A stretch of 64,000 bases of DNA. It comes from Agromyces laixinhei (GTDB lineage: Bacteria; Actinomycetota; Actinomycetes; Actinomycetales; Microbacteriaceae). This document shows, piece by piece, positions 42,860-49,558 of the stretch (position 1 is the first letter of the stretch; each line of letters begins with the position of its first letter). The stretch covers positions 2,108,001 through 2,172,000 of the forward strand of contig NZ_CP040872.1 in the NCBI RefSeq assembly GCF_006337065.1. Direction: 5' to 3'. A program made the position numbers and the translations under genes. The notes beneath the pieces were generated by a model. It was not told where the DNA came from. It worked only from the letters and a program-made list of their open reading frames with translations, and made no database searches.

Positions 42860-43468
42860 ATGCCACGCACAGCCGAGCAGAACGAGGTGCTGAGGAACGA
42901 GACTCGTCAGGCGGTCGAGACGGCGGCCGTGCGCGTCTTCGCGCGGCACGGGTTCGCGGCGTCGAGCATCCGGCAGATCGCTGACGAGGCGGGGCTCAGC
43001 ATTGGATCGATCTATCGGCACTACGCGAGCAAGGAAGAGCTGTTCGACGAGCTGCTCGAGCAGGCATCGGCGGGCCTTGAAGCCGCAGCGGCTCAGCTGG
43101 CGAGCGGGGGAGATCCGCGCGACCTGATCCGTGGATTCACCCGGGCGTACGTATCCGATCTCACCAGACCGAATGGCGCAGGCGAGTTCTTCATGGTGAT
43201 CAACCAGGGTTTCACGACCGATACGCCCGTCGGAACTGCCATCCGGCTCGCCGCGACGCAACAGACGCTCTGGCGGACGTTCGCTGCACTCGTTCACCGC
43301 GGTCAGCTCGACGGGCAGTTCGCCGAAGGCGACCCGGCACAGATGACCGGATATTACTTCGCCATGCTCTCCGGATTGACGACACTGCGTCTTGCCCTGC
43401 GCGACGAACTCGCCGAACCCGACATCGACCTCATATTGCGAACACTCACCGGAGGAATCAAGGGATGA
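42860..43468 (+). CDS. TetR-family transcriptional regulator
   Basis: 202 residues. The N-terminal HTH is strong: AAVRVFARHGFAASSIRQIADEAGLSIGSIYRHYASKEELF (in parts, residues about 17-57). The helical ligand-binding half is about 65-200. ATG at 42860 (MPRTAEQ) is favoured by AGGA six bases upstream; the ATG at 42854 is the alternative. A palindrome at 42831-42846 is its likely operator. The stop overlaps the GNAT gene by four bases (ATGA), so regulator and acetyltransferase form one operon. Targets may also include the divergent BASS transporter. Confidence 0.87.
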   Translation: MPRTAEQNEVLRNETRQAVETAAVRVFARHGFAASSIRQIADEAGLSIGSIYRHYASKEELFDELLEQASAGLEAAAAQLASGGDPRDLIRGFTRAYVSDLTRPNGAGEFFMVINQGFTTDTPVGTAIRLAATQQTLWRTFAALVHRGQLDGQFAEGDPAQMTGYYFAMLSGLTTLRLALRDELAEPDIDLILRTLTGGIKG

Positions 43469-44052
43469 TCGAGACCACACGCGCCGTCGAACTCGGTGAG
43501 GAATACCGGTACAGGGTCACCGAAGTGCTCGTGCGTGGCTTCGCCGAGGACTTCGAGTACTTCTCCAAAGACCCGAAGGTGCTTGCGGACGCATTCGAAC
43601 ACATGATCCTTCTCGATCGCTTCCACGTTGCGCTGGTCGACGGAGAACCCGCTGCCGTTGCGGTCGTCACCGAGGGAGCGCAGGAGTGCTTCGCGCCCGA
43701 CCGACGCCAACTGCAGCGAGTGCTCGGGAGGATGCACGGCGCCATCACCGATCGCATCATCCGAAGCCAGTTCATGGGCGCCGACGACGGGGCTCGTGAG
43801 GGCCTCGCGGAGATCGGATTCGTGACGACAGCACCGCTCCATCAGGGCAAGGGAGTGGCGACCGCTCTCATGCGTGACATCCTGGAGCTCCCGTATGACG
43901 AGTTCGTGCTTCGCGACATCAAGAACACGAACGTCGCCGCGCTGGGGCTCTATGCCAAACTCGGATTCATCGAGACTCGGCGGCGCCCGGTCAGGTTCGC
44001 GAAGCGTGCTGGCTTCTCCACCTATGTGTCGATGGGGCTCAGTCGGACATGA
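43465..44052 (+). CDS. GNAT-family N-acetyltransferase
   Basis: 195 residues with the acetyl-CoA-binding motif A TTAPLHQGKGVATALMRDIL (Q/RxxGxG/A) and motif B NTNVAALGLYAKLGFIETRR. It is translationally coupled to the upstream TetR gene, so TetR ligand and GNAT substrate may be the same small molecule; detoxification is possible but unproven. The stop lies in a 17-base tandem duplication (44048-44081), which also places a second ATGAGCAACGCG start-like sequence over the stop. Confidence 0.78.
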   Translation: MIETTRAVELGEEYRYRVTEVLVRGFAEDFEYFSKDPKVLADAFEHMILLDRFHVALVDGEPAAVAVVTEGAQECFAPDRRQLQRVLGRMHGAITDRIIRSQFMGADDGAREGLAEIGFVTTAPLHQGKGVATALMRDILELPYDEFVLRDIKNTNVAALGLYAKLGFIETRRRPVRFAKRAGFSTYVSMGLSRT

Positions 44053-44081
44053 GCAACGCGTCTGCATGAGTAACGCGTCTG
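44048..44081 (+). repeat. 17-base tandem duplication over the GNAT stop codon
   Basis: CATGAGCAACGCGTCTG is followed directly by CATGAGTAACGCGTCTG (one mismatch). The TGA stop of the GNAT gene lies in the first copy. Confidence 0.7.
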
Positions 44082-44128
44082 GTATTCGAGCCACGTGTCG
44101 ATGTCGTCGCCGAATCCGCAGAGCGCCG

Positions 44129-44142
44129 ATAATGCACATTAT
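44129..44142. promoter_or_regulatory. Orphan AT-rich palindrome
   Basis: ATAATG-CA-CATTAT is a perfect 6-bp-arm palindrome, unusually AT-rich here. It lies 11 bases before the 252-bp repeat. No gene starts within 100 bases in either direction, so it may be a relic operator. Confidence 0.3.
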
Positions 44143-44152
44143 GTCGGACAGG

Positions 44153-44404
44153 GCTGATGAAAGGAAGATCGAGCAGTCTCACCCGCTCCCCGCGGCATCG
44201 ATTAGACGGCGAGTCGCCACCCACGCACTAGCGTGGCATCAATCGACGTTCCGACGCACGGATAGAGCGCCCTTCAGGTGGCTCTGGGGCTGTCGGCAGG
44301 TACGGAGCCTCAGTGTTCCAGAACGATCTTTCCTGTGGTGCTGCGCGACTCGAGGGCGCGAAACGCTTCCGCGACCTCCCCGATGCGGTAGCGAGCGCCG
44401 ATCG
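44153..44404. repeat. 252-bp direct repeat, copy 1
   Basis: Matches 46210-46461 with only two differences noticed (T/C in the GATCTTTCC region and C/T in GAGGGCGCG). It covers the 157 bases after the quinone oxidoreductase stop plus its last 95 coding bases. It contains the hairpin CCACGC-ACTA-GCGTGG (44221-44236). Confidence 0.9.
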
Positions 44405-45287
44405 AAACACTGATCGCCCCCGAAACAGCCCACTCGAAGATGTCATAGGCCCGGCGCTGCAGCTCCTCGGCGGTGCGAATGTGATGCATCACGGTGGGCC
44501 TGGTAAGGAAGAGGGATCCACCCGTATTGAGCGTATTCACGTCGAACGGCGGCACTGGGCCGCTCGCATTGCCGATCAACACGAGGGTGCCGCGGACCCG
44601 AAGGGCTCGCAAACTGTCGGCGAATGTGTCAGCGCCCACACCGTCGTACACGACCGAGGCGCCAATGCCACCGGTGACCTCTCGCGTCCACTCGGCGAAG
44701 TCGTCGTAGCCGAAAACGTGATCTGCGCCGTTCCTTCGCGCGATCTCGGCCTTCTCCAGTGTCGACGTCGTGCCGATCACCGTCGCGCCCTTGAGCTTCG
44801 CGATCTGGGTGAGCAACTGCCCGACGCCGCCGGCCGCGGCGTGCACAAGCACCACGTCTCCTGCCTTGATTGGGAAGGTATCCGTGGTCAGGTAGTGCGC
44901 GGTGACGCCTTGCATGAGCAGTGACACGGCGGCATCGTCATCGATGCGCTCCGGGATCGCAACCAGCTTTGCAACGTCGACCACTGCGTAGTCGGAAAAG
45001 CTGCCCTGTCCTCCGGCCAGCCAGCCCACTCGCTGGCCGATGCTGAAACCGTCGACGCCCGCGCCAAGTGCTGAAACGACGCCCACCCCCTCCACGCCTG
45101 CCGGGAACGGCGCCTCGACCGGGGTGGCACCAATGCGCTGAGCGACATCGAGGAAGTTCACCCCCGAAACGCTGAGCTTCACGAGGGTCTGGCCTTTATC
45201 GGGAACCGGAATGTCAACCTGTTCGGCCGAGTACATTTCGGGGCCTCCGAACTCTGGCACAACCACTGTCGTGATCTGCTCCTTCAT
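44310..45287 (-). CDS. Zinc-independent quinone oxidoreductase / MDR-type alcohol dehydrogenase
   Basis: 325-residue medium-chain dehydrogenase of the QOR type. An N-terminal GroES-like domain (VSGVNFLDVAQRIGATPV, PFPAGVEGVGVV) is followed by an NADPH-binding Rossmann fold (VLVHAAAGGVGQLLTQIAKL). It lacks the cysteine zinc ligands of true alcohol dehydrogenases. Likely NADPH:quinone or enone reduction. ATG at 45287 (MKEQITTVVVPEFGGPE) has GAGGGGA upstream. It is divergent from a TetR gene with a palindrome between them, the usual quinone-stress arrangement. Its 3' end is part of a 252-bp repeat whose second copy lies at 46210-46461. Confidence 0.87.
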   Translation of the reverse strand: MKEQITTVVVPEFGGPEMYSAEQVDIPVPDKGQTLVKLSVSGVNFLDVAQRIGATPVEAPFPAGVEGVGVVSALGAGVDGFSIGQRVGWLAGGQGSFSDYAVVDVAKLVAIPERIDDDAAVSLLMQGVTAHYLTTDTFPIKAGDVVLVHAAAGGVGQLLTQIAKLKGATVIGTTSTLEKAEIARRNGADHVFGYDDFAEWTREVTGGIGASVVYDGVGADTFADSLRALRVRGTLVLIGNASGPVPPFDVNTLNTGGSLFLTRPTVMHHIRTAEELQRRAYDIFEWAVSGAISVSIGARYRIGEVAEAFRALESRSTTGKIVLEH

Positions 45288-45348
45288 GTGCACGTCCCCT
45301 CTTGGTGATCGCTGGTGCGCGATTCGGGCGGCTCGCCCTCGCATTGAC

Positions 45349-45364
45349 TATACAGGGCTGTTTA
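45349..45364. promoter_or_regulatory. Operator between quinone oxidoreductase and TetR genes
   Basis: TATACAG-GG-CTGTTTA is an inverted repeat (6 of 7 pairs) 20 bases before the TetR ATG and 61 from the divergent oxidoreductase start. It overlaps a TTGACT -35-like element (45344-45349). Confidence 0.45.
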
Positions 45365-45384
45365 CCTCGTGCTAGAGATGTTTC

Positions 45385-46002
45385 ATGACCCGCGCGCATG
45401 ACTCCCTCGGACAGCTCACCCCAGCGGCTGAGAAGATCCTGGCGACGGCATCTGGTCTCTTCTACGCGTATGGGCTGCACGCTGTCGGTGTAGATCGGAT
45501 CGCCGAGGAATCCGGGGTGACGAAGAAGACTCTGTATGAGCGCTTCGGGTCAAAGGAGGGACTGGTGCTCGCCTACCTGCGGCGGCGTGAGGATCAGTGG
45601 CGAAACGCCCTGGAGCAGCACCTCCTGCAGCACCCCGAGCCCGACGTGGAGCGCGTGCTTGCCGTGTTCGATGCGGCAGACCTCTGGTATTCCGGGCGAT
45701 CGACCAAGGGGTGCAGCGCGGTCAATGCTCGAGCCGAAGCAAGCCCAGAACCAGAGGATCAGTCGATCCCGCGAGAGGTCACCGAGCAGAAGACATGGAT
45801 GCTCGACAGGTTCCGCGAGCTATGTGCGGAGGCCGGGTACGTCGATCCGGATTCGTTGTCACGATCGCTGTTGCTACTGCTGGAAGGTGCCCTCGTCACG
45901 CTCGGGACCCGATCATTCCCCGAGCCGATGCGGGTCGCCAGGGACACCGCGCACCTGTACCTGCTCCATTGCCAGCCACCCTCGAGCGGCCACTCGGCCT
46001 AG
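45385..46002 (+). CDS. TetR-family transcriptional regulator
   Basis: 205 residues. The HTH is LFYAYGLHAVGVDRIAEESG followed by VTKKTLYERFGSKEGLVLAY (about residues 25-65). The C-terminal TetR_C domain contains FRELCAEAGYVDPDSLSRSLLLLLEG. It is probably the repressor of the divergent quinone oxidoreductase gene via 45349-45364. ATG at 45385 (MTRAHDSLGQLTPAAEKIL). The stop at 46000-46002 overlaps the TAGAGT element of a following short ORF. Confidence 0.86.
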   Translation: MTRAHDSLGQLTPAAEKILATASGLFYAYGLHAVGVDRIAEESGVTKKTLYERFGSKEGLVLAYLRRREDQWRNALEQHLLQHPEPDVERVLAVFDAADLWYSGRSTKGCSAVNARAEASPEPEDQSIPREVTEQKTWMLDRFRELCAEAGYVDPDSLSRSLLLLLEGALVTLGTRSFPEPMRVARDTAHLYLLHCQPPSSGHSA

Positions 46003-46011
46003 AGTCGAAGC

Positions 46012-46173
46012 ATGCGCGCGATCGGCTCCCTCTCCGGCGTTTCGCAGATGCAGGCACGCGACTCTCATTCCGTGACCAGGCGGGCCGTCATCGAGTTCCT
46101 TGCCCGAACAGCCGATACAGCTGGCCCGACATGGAACAGCCAGCCAGCTGCACGCCCCTGCAATCCAAGCTGA
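46012..46173 (+). CDS. Short ORF, probable 5' remnant of a gene
   Basis: 53 codons, MRAIGSLSGVSQMQARDSHS... to TGA at 46171-46173. ATG at 46012 is six bases after TAGAGT (46000-46005), the leaderless promoter pattern of real genes in this window. It runs into the repeat mosaic (63-base repeat from 46149), so I read it as the surviving start of a gene truncated by rearrangement. No family recognised. Confidence 0.3.
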   Translation: MRAIGSLSGVSQMQARDSHSVTRRAVIEFLARTADTAGPTWNSQPAARPCNPS

Positions 46174-46211
46174 CTACCGCCAAGACGAATATGACTCGTC
46201 ACCGGTAGAGC
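46149..46211. repeat. 63-base direct repeat, copy a
   Basis: TGCACGCCCCTGCAATCC onward matches 46468-46529 with one indel and about three mismatches, ending ACCGGTAGAGC in both. Copies a and b bracket the second copy of the 252-bp repeat. Confidence 0.75.
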
Positions 46212-46461
46212 TGATGAAAGGAAGATCGAGCAGTCTCACCCGCTCCCCGCGGCATCGATTAGACGGCGAGTCGCCACCCACGCACTAGCGTGGCATCAAT
46301 CGACGTTCCGACGCACGGATAGAGCGCCCTTCAGGTGGCTCTGGGGCTGTCGGCAGGTACGGAGCCTCAGTGTTCCAGAACGATCCTTCCTGTGGTGCTG
46401 CGCGACTCGAGGGTGCGAAACGCTTCCGCGACCTCCCCGATGCGGTAGCGAGCGCCGATCG
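46210..46461. repeat. 252-bp direct repeat, copy 2
   Basis: Near-identical to 44153-44404, exactly 2,057 bases away and in the same orientation. Homologous recombination between the copies would delete the oxidoreductase and TetR genes. Confidence 0.9.
46367..46461 (-). pseudogene. 3' fragment of the quinone oxidoreductase gene
   Basis: The last 31 codons of the 44310-45287 gene (RYRIGEVAEAF... IVLEH and stop) are duplicated here with two silent or conservative changes. The copy has no start and no upstream domain, so it is a non-coding relic. The 590-base stretch 46003-46593 holds only this relic, the repeats and the short ORF at 46012. Confidence 0.8.
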
Positions 46462-46467
46462 GCCGGT

Positions 46468-46529
46468 TGCACGCCCTGCAATCCAAGCTGAATACCGCCA
46501 GCACGAATATGACTCGTCACCGGTAGAGC
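46468..46529. repeat. 62-base direct repeat, copy b
   Basis: Partner of 46149-46211. It directly follows copy 2 of the 252-bp repeat and precedes the promoter of the next gene. Confidence 0.75.
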
Positions 46530-46593
46530 GCGCACGGGCCTCGCCCGCCTTGCAGAATCCGCCCGGTGCGGGCCCTGTTTGTAGGCTGTGGGC

Positions 46594-46917
46594 GTGCAAG
46601 CCTTCGAAACTGTTCATGCTGAACCCCGCGATTCTGTCGAATCTCCCGGATTCCGGGTGAACTTCTGGCAGCGCCCGTCACCCGAAACCGCGTGGAGTCT
46701 GGACGCATACTTTCTCTCAGGCGCCCAGGACGTAGATGAGGTGCTCCGCTGGGTAGACGAGCATGCACAGGGGCGTCGATTCGAGGTATTCGCAGAAATG
46801 GAGGTGGAACAGGTGAAGGCATTCGCAGAACCGCGGACGACTCCCCTGCTCCGTCTGCTCGGAGAAGATCCGAATGCCGGCGAATCTGCAGAGATCGGCC
46901 GGTTCGTAGAGGTCTAG
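46594..46917 (+). CDS. Small conserved-looking protein of unknown function
   Basis: 107 residues, soluble and acidic, with PGFRVNFWQRPSPETAWSLD, then AYFLSGAQDVDEVLRWVDEH, and a C-terminal half LLRLLGEDPNAGESAEIGRF. It looks like a folded alpha/beta protein; I recognise no family. GTG at 46594 follows TAGGCT (46582-46587) by six bases, a leaderless start; an in-frame GTG at 46588 is less likely. Its stop is 7 bases from that of the convergent reductase gene. Confidence 0.65.
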   Translation: MQAFETVHAEPRDSVESPGFRVNFWQRPSPETAWSLDAYFLSGAQDVDEVLRWVDEHAQGRRFEVFAEMEVEQVKAFAEPRTTPLLRLLGEDPNAGESAEIGRFVEV

Positions 46918-46924
46918 TTGGCCA

Positions 46925-47467
46925 TCAGGAAAGGACGCGGTAGCGAAGGTGGGTCTCGCTGGCGAACGCAGTCGTTTCCAAGCGTTCCAGATCAATACGT
47001 TGCCCGAGTCCTTCGAACAATGAGATCCCATCTCCGAGCAGAATCGGGACGATGTCCAGGTGAATCTCGTCGACGATTCCGAGCTGCAGGCACTGCCTCG
47101 AGATGCTGCCGCCCAGCAGACTGACCCACTTCTCCCCCGCTGCCTGCCTGGCGGTTTCGACCGCCATCCGGATGTCGTCGACCACGAAGGTGTAGGTGAC
47201 GCCGTCTCGTTCTATCGGCTCATGATCAGTGTGCGTCATCAGGTACACCGGAACGTCGAGCATCCCGCCATAGGGAATCTCGCCATCTTCGATCGTTTGC
47301 GTCGAGTTCGCCCCGCCCACCACCGCGCCGATCTCGGCCAAGACCCTCTTCACGACGTCTTCGTCCTCCTGAACGGTTGCGACGTCGAACATCCAGTCGA
47401 CCCCGCCCTCCCGATCGGCCATGAATCCGTCGAGCGTCACTGTCGCGTGAATGAATACCGTTGCCAT
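46925..47467 (-). CDS. Dihydrofolate reductase-family protein (RibD C-terminal-like)
   Basis: 180 residues of the RibD_C/DHFR-like fold: TVFIHATVTLDGFMADREGG at the start, EIGAVVGGANSTQTI and SLLGGSISRQCLQLGIVDEI (NADPH-binding glycine motif), and HLDIVPILLGDGISLFEGL. It probably acts as an NADPH-dependent reductase on an unknown substrate; it is not the folate enzyme. ATG at 47467 is divergent from a TetR gene, and two palindromes lie between them (47487-47510 and 47537-47552), so it is likely under that repressor. Confidence 0.82.
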   Translation of the reverse strand: MATVFIHATVTLDGFMADREGGVDWMFDVATVQEDEDVVKRVLAEIGAVVGGANSTQTIEDGEIPYGGMLDVPVYLMTHTDHEPIERDGVTYTFVVDDIRMAVETARQAAGEKWVSLLGGSISRQCLQLGIVDEIHLDIVPILLGDGISLFEGLGQRIDLERLETTAFASETHLRYRVLS

Positions 47468-47486
47468 CGGGTCGTCTCCCTTGATT

Positions 47487-47510
47487 GAGGTGAGTCGACC
47501 GGCTCACCTC
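47487..47510. promoter_or_regulatory. TetR operator 1 (reductase side)
   Basis: GAGGTGAG and CTCACCTC form a perfect inverted repeat with 8-bp arms and an 8-base spacer, 20 bases upstream of the reductase ATG. The right arm CTCACCTCAA recurs as a direct repeat at 47549-47558. Confidence 0.55.
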
Positions 47511-47536
47511 AAGTAAACATACCGATCGACCGGTCA

Positions 47537-47552
47537 TGAGTCAAGTGACTCA
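47537..47552. promoter_or_regulatory. TetR operator 2 (regulator side)
   Basis: TGAGTCA-AG-TGACTCA is a perfect palindrome with 7-bp arms, 23 bases before the TetR start at 47575. Confidence 0.55.
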
Positions 47553-47574
47553 CCTCAATGTCATACTGGGAATC

Positions 47575-48237
47575 ATGCCACGCGAACTCTCTGCGTACCA
47601 TCGGCAGGTCGCTGCCGCGAACCGTTCGGCGATCCTCGAGGCGGCGACAACGCTGTTCCTCGAATCCGGCTACGATCGGACCTCCCTGGCGCGTGTCGCC
47701 GAAAATGCGGGGGTCTCGAAGGCGACGCTGTTCAAGCAGTTTCCGACGAAGGCCGAACTGTTCGAATCAACGGTGCTTTCGGCAGGTGACGCGCCGAACA
47801 GCGAGTTCGCGGTCCCGCCGCCCGGAGACTTCCACGCTGGGCTGGTCGCCTTGGGCATCGCGTACGCGGAACTCCTGACTCGCCCTCGCATGGCTGACCT
47901 GATCCGGGCGGTGATCGCCGAATCCCCGAAGTTCCCCGAACTGCGCGAGCGGACCTTCGATTTCGGCACACTGCCGGTGCTCGCGGCGCTCGGTCGCTAT
48001 TTCCGCGCGGAGAACGCTGCCGGAACCGCCGAGGTCGATGACCCGGACGTGGCGGCGGCACAGTTCCTCGGCATGATCGCGACCGTCGTCTTCTGGCCTC
48101 GACTCGTACACGGCAACTGGTCGCTCAGCGAAGACGAGACCCGCCGAGTGGTCGAAGACGCAGCCAGGACGATCGTCGCACGCTACGGCGCGATCGCGAT
48201 CAGCGCGACGAAGCCGCCGCCCGGCGGTCGTGCATGA
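47575..48237 (+). CDS. TetR-family transcriptional regulator
   Basis: 220 residues. HTH: ILEAATTLFLESGYDRTSLA, then RVAENAGVSKATLFKQFPTKAELF (about residues 18-62). The C-terminal domain (about 85-205, TetR_C of the AefR type) has YAELLTRPRMADLIRAVIAE. ATG at 47575 (MPRELSAYHRQVAAANR) is preferred; the in-frame ATG at 47536 lies in a palindrome (47537-47552) that should be regulatory DNA. Divergent from the RibD-like reductase gene, its probable target. Confidence 0.85.
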   Translation: MPRELSAYHRQVAAANRSAILEAATTLFLESGYDRTSLARVAENAGVSKATLFKQFPTKAELFESTVLSAGDAPNSEFAVPPPGDFHAGLVALGIAYAELLTRPRMADLIRAVIAESPKFPELRERTFDFGTLPVLAALGRYFRAENAAGTAEVDDPDVAAAQFLGMIATVVFWPRLVHGNWSLSEDETRRVVEDAARTIVARYGAIAISATKPPPGGRA

Positions 48238-48280
48238 CGAGCGCAAGGAGCGTGAAGGCGAGCGAGACCAGCACAGGCAC
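48200..48280 (-). CDS. Possible small membrane peptide
   Basis: A minus-strand frame ends at 48200 after a clear hydrophobic segment (GLVPVLVSLAFTLLALVMHD) and a basic tail (RRAAASSR). The open frame continues upstream (ATKDRLAALGVRRAP), but the only in-frame standard start near it is GTG at 48280, which would cut into the helix. It follows the zinc-ribbon gene (stop 48339) and overlaps the TetR 3' end. It may be a real 26-45 residue membrane peptide with an unusual start. Confidence 0.3.
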   Translation of the reverse strand: MPVLVSLAFTLLALVMHDRRAAASSR

Positions 48281-48338
48281 AAGACCCGGCGCACGACGAA
48301 CCCCCAGCGCCGCGAGCCGATCTTTCGTCGCCCCTCGC

Positions 48339-48668
48339 TCAGTCGTTCGCGTGGCGTTCGGTGTACTTCTCGAGGCGGCGGCCCGTTGCCGGCATCCCGA
48401 GTTCGTTGTACGGTCCGGTGACCTCGTGCTCTGGCAGCCGTTCGTCGGTGGGGCACACGAGCACCGTGTTCGCCGTCGAATGATCGATGAAGTGCTCGAA
48501 CATCGGATGCCCGCAGATCGGGCACGCCTTGCCATCGGTCGGTTCGGGGGCCGCCTCGTCCACGGGGCCGGGCGGGCTGCCGAACACGGGCCCCAACGCC
48601 CGGTCGACCCGGTCGAAGAAATGGGTGAATGCGTTGCCGTCGTCTCGGCTCGCTTCGTCACGTGCCAT
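48339..48668 (-). CDS. Small zinc-ribbon-like conserved protein
   Basis: 109 residues. The acidic N-terminal helix (NAFTHFFDRVDRALGPVFG) is followed by ACPICGHPMFEHFIDH (CxxC) and a further Cys in TVLVCPTDERLP, giving a three-Cys/His zinc-ribbon-like cluster. The C-terminus RRLEKYTERHAND is charged. Related small proteins are widespread in Microbacteriaceae without function. ATG at 48668 or the adjacent ATG at 48671 is the start. It is divergent from the SDR gene at 48768. Confidence 0.65.
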   Translation of the reverse strand: MARDEASRDDGNAFTHFFDRVDRALGPVFGSPPGPVDEAAPEPTDGKACPICGHPMFEHFIDHSTANTVLVCPTDERLPEHEVTGPYNELGMPATGRRLEKYTERHAND

Positions 48669-48767
48669 CATGCGCCCGATGGTACGCCCGCGGAACGCTC
48701 CCCCGCCACTGTTCGTTCGCGGGTCGAGTCCTCAGCACGCCGGCGCCACCGTGCATAGGCTGAACGT

Positions 48768-49532
48768 ATGACGGATGCCTCATCGACACGCCAGGTCACG
48801 ATCATCACGGGCGCGAGCCGCGGAATCGGCGCGGCGATCGCCGAGCGTCTTGCTGCCGACGGACACGACCTCCTGCTGACGTACCGAGAGCGGCGCGACG
48901 AAGCCGATGCGGTCGCACGTCGGTGCGCAGCATCCGGAGCCCGGGTGTTGCTGCTGCAACTCGACCTCGCCGACCTCGAGGCGACGGCCGCGTTGGTCCC
49001 CGCTGCGATCGCCGAGTTCGGCCGCGTCACCGGCCTCGTGAACAACGCCGGCATCACGGGGCGAATCGGAGGCTTCCTCGACGCCGCCATCGAAGAGAGC
49101 GAGGAGTTGTTCCGGGTCAACGCGCTCGCCCCCATCGTGCTGACGCGCATGGCGATCGCGCACATGGCGACCGATCGCGGCGGCGAAGGAGGATGCGTCG
49201 TGAACATCTCCTCGGGTGCCGCCCGCAGCGGCGCCCCGAACACGTACATCCCCTACGCCATGAGCAAGGCGGCGCTCAACGCGCTCACGACGGGCACGTC
49301 GAAGGAGTTCGGCCCGGTCGGTGTGCGCGTCAACACGGTCTCCCCCGGCACCACGCACACCGAGATCCACGCAGCAGCGGGTCGACCCGACGCTCCCGCG
49401 GAACGCAGCCCGAACATCCCGATGCGTCGCGCCGGGCAGCCGCACGAGATCGCCGGTGCGGTCGCCTACCTCTTCTCAGCGGATGCCGCGTACACCTCGG
49501 GTGCCGACATCCGCGTCGCCGGGGGCAACTGA
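48768..49532 (+). CDS. SDR-family oxidoreductase (FabG-like)
   Basis: 254-residue classical SDR: IITGASRGIGAAIAERL (TGxxxGIG), LVNNAGITG (NNAG), NISSGAARSG (catalytic Ser) and YIPYAMSKAALNALT (Tyr and Lys), with PGTTHTEIH after. NAD(P)H-dependent, substrate unknown; relatives are annotated as sugar or 3-oxoacyl reductases. ATG at 48768 follows TAGGCT (48756-48761) by six bases, a leaderless start. The stop is 27 bases from the convergent dhaM stop. Confidence 0.87.
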   Translation: MTDASSTRQVTIITGASRGIGAAIAERLAADGHDLLLTYRERRDEADAVARRCAASGARVLLLQLDLADLEATAALVPAAIAEFGRVTGLVNNAGITGRIGGFLDAAIEESEELFRVNALAPIVLTRMAIAHMATDRGGEGGCVVNISSGAARSGAPNTYIPYAMSKAALNALTTGTSKEFGPVGVRVNTVSPGTTHTEIHAAAGRPDAPAERSPNIPMRRAGQPHEIAGAVAYLFSADAAYTSGADIRVAGGN

Positions 49533-49558
49533 CCGGCGCCGGTGATCCCGAGCAGCGC

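Noticed and set aside
46285..46617. A 110-codon minus-strand frame in the repeat region
   Set aside because: The same sequence exists as a frame shadow beside the real oxidoreductase 3' end in copy 1 of the repeat.
47536..47574. ATG at 47536 as the TetR start
   Set aside because: It lies in a perfect palindrome that is best read as the operator. ATG at 47575 fits the family length.
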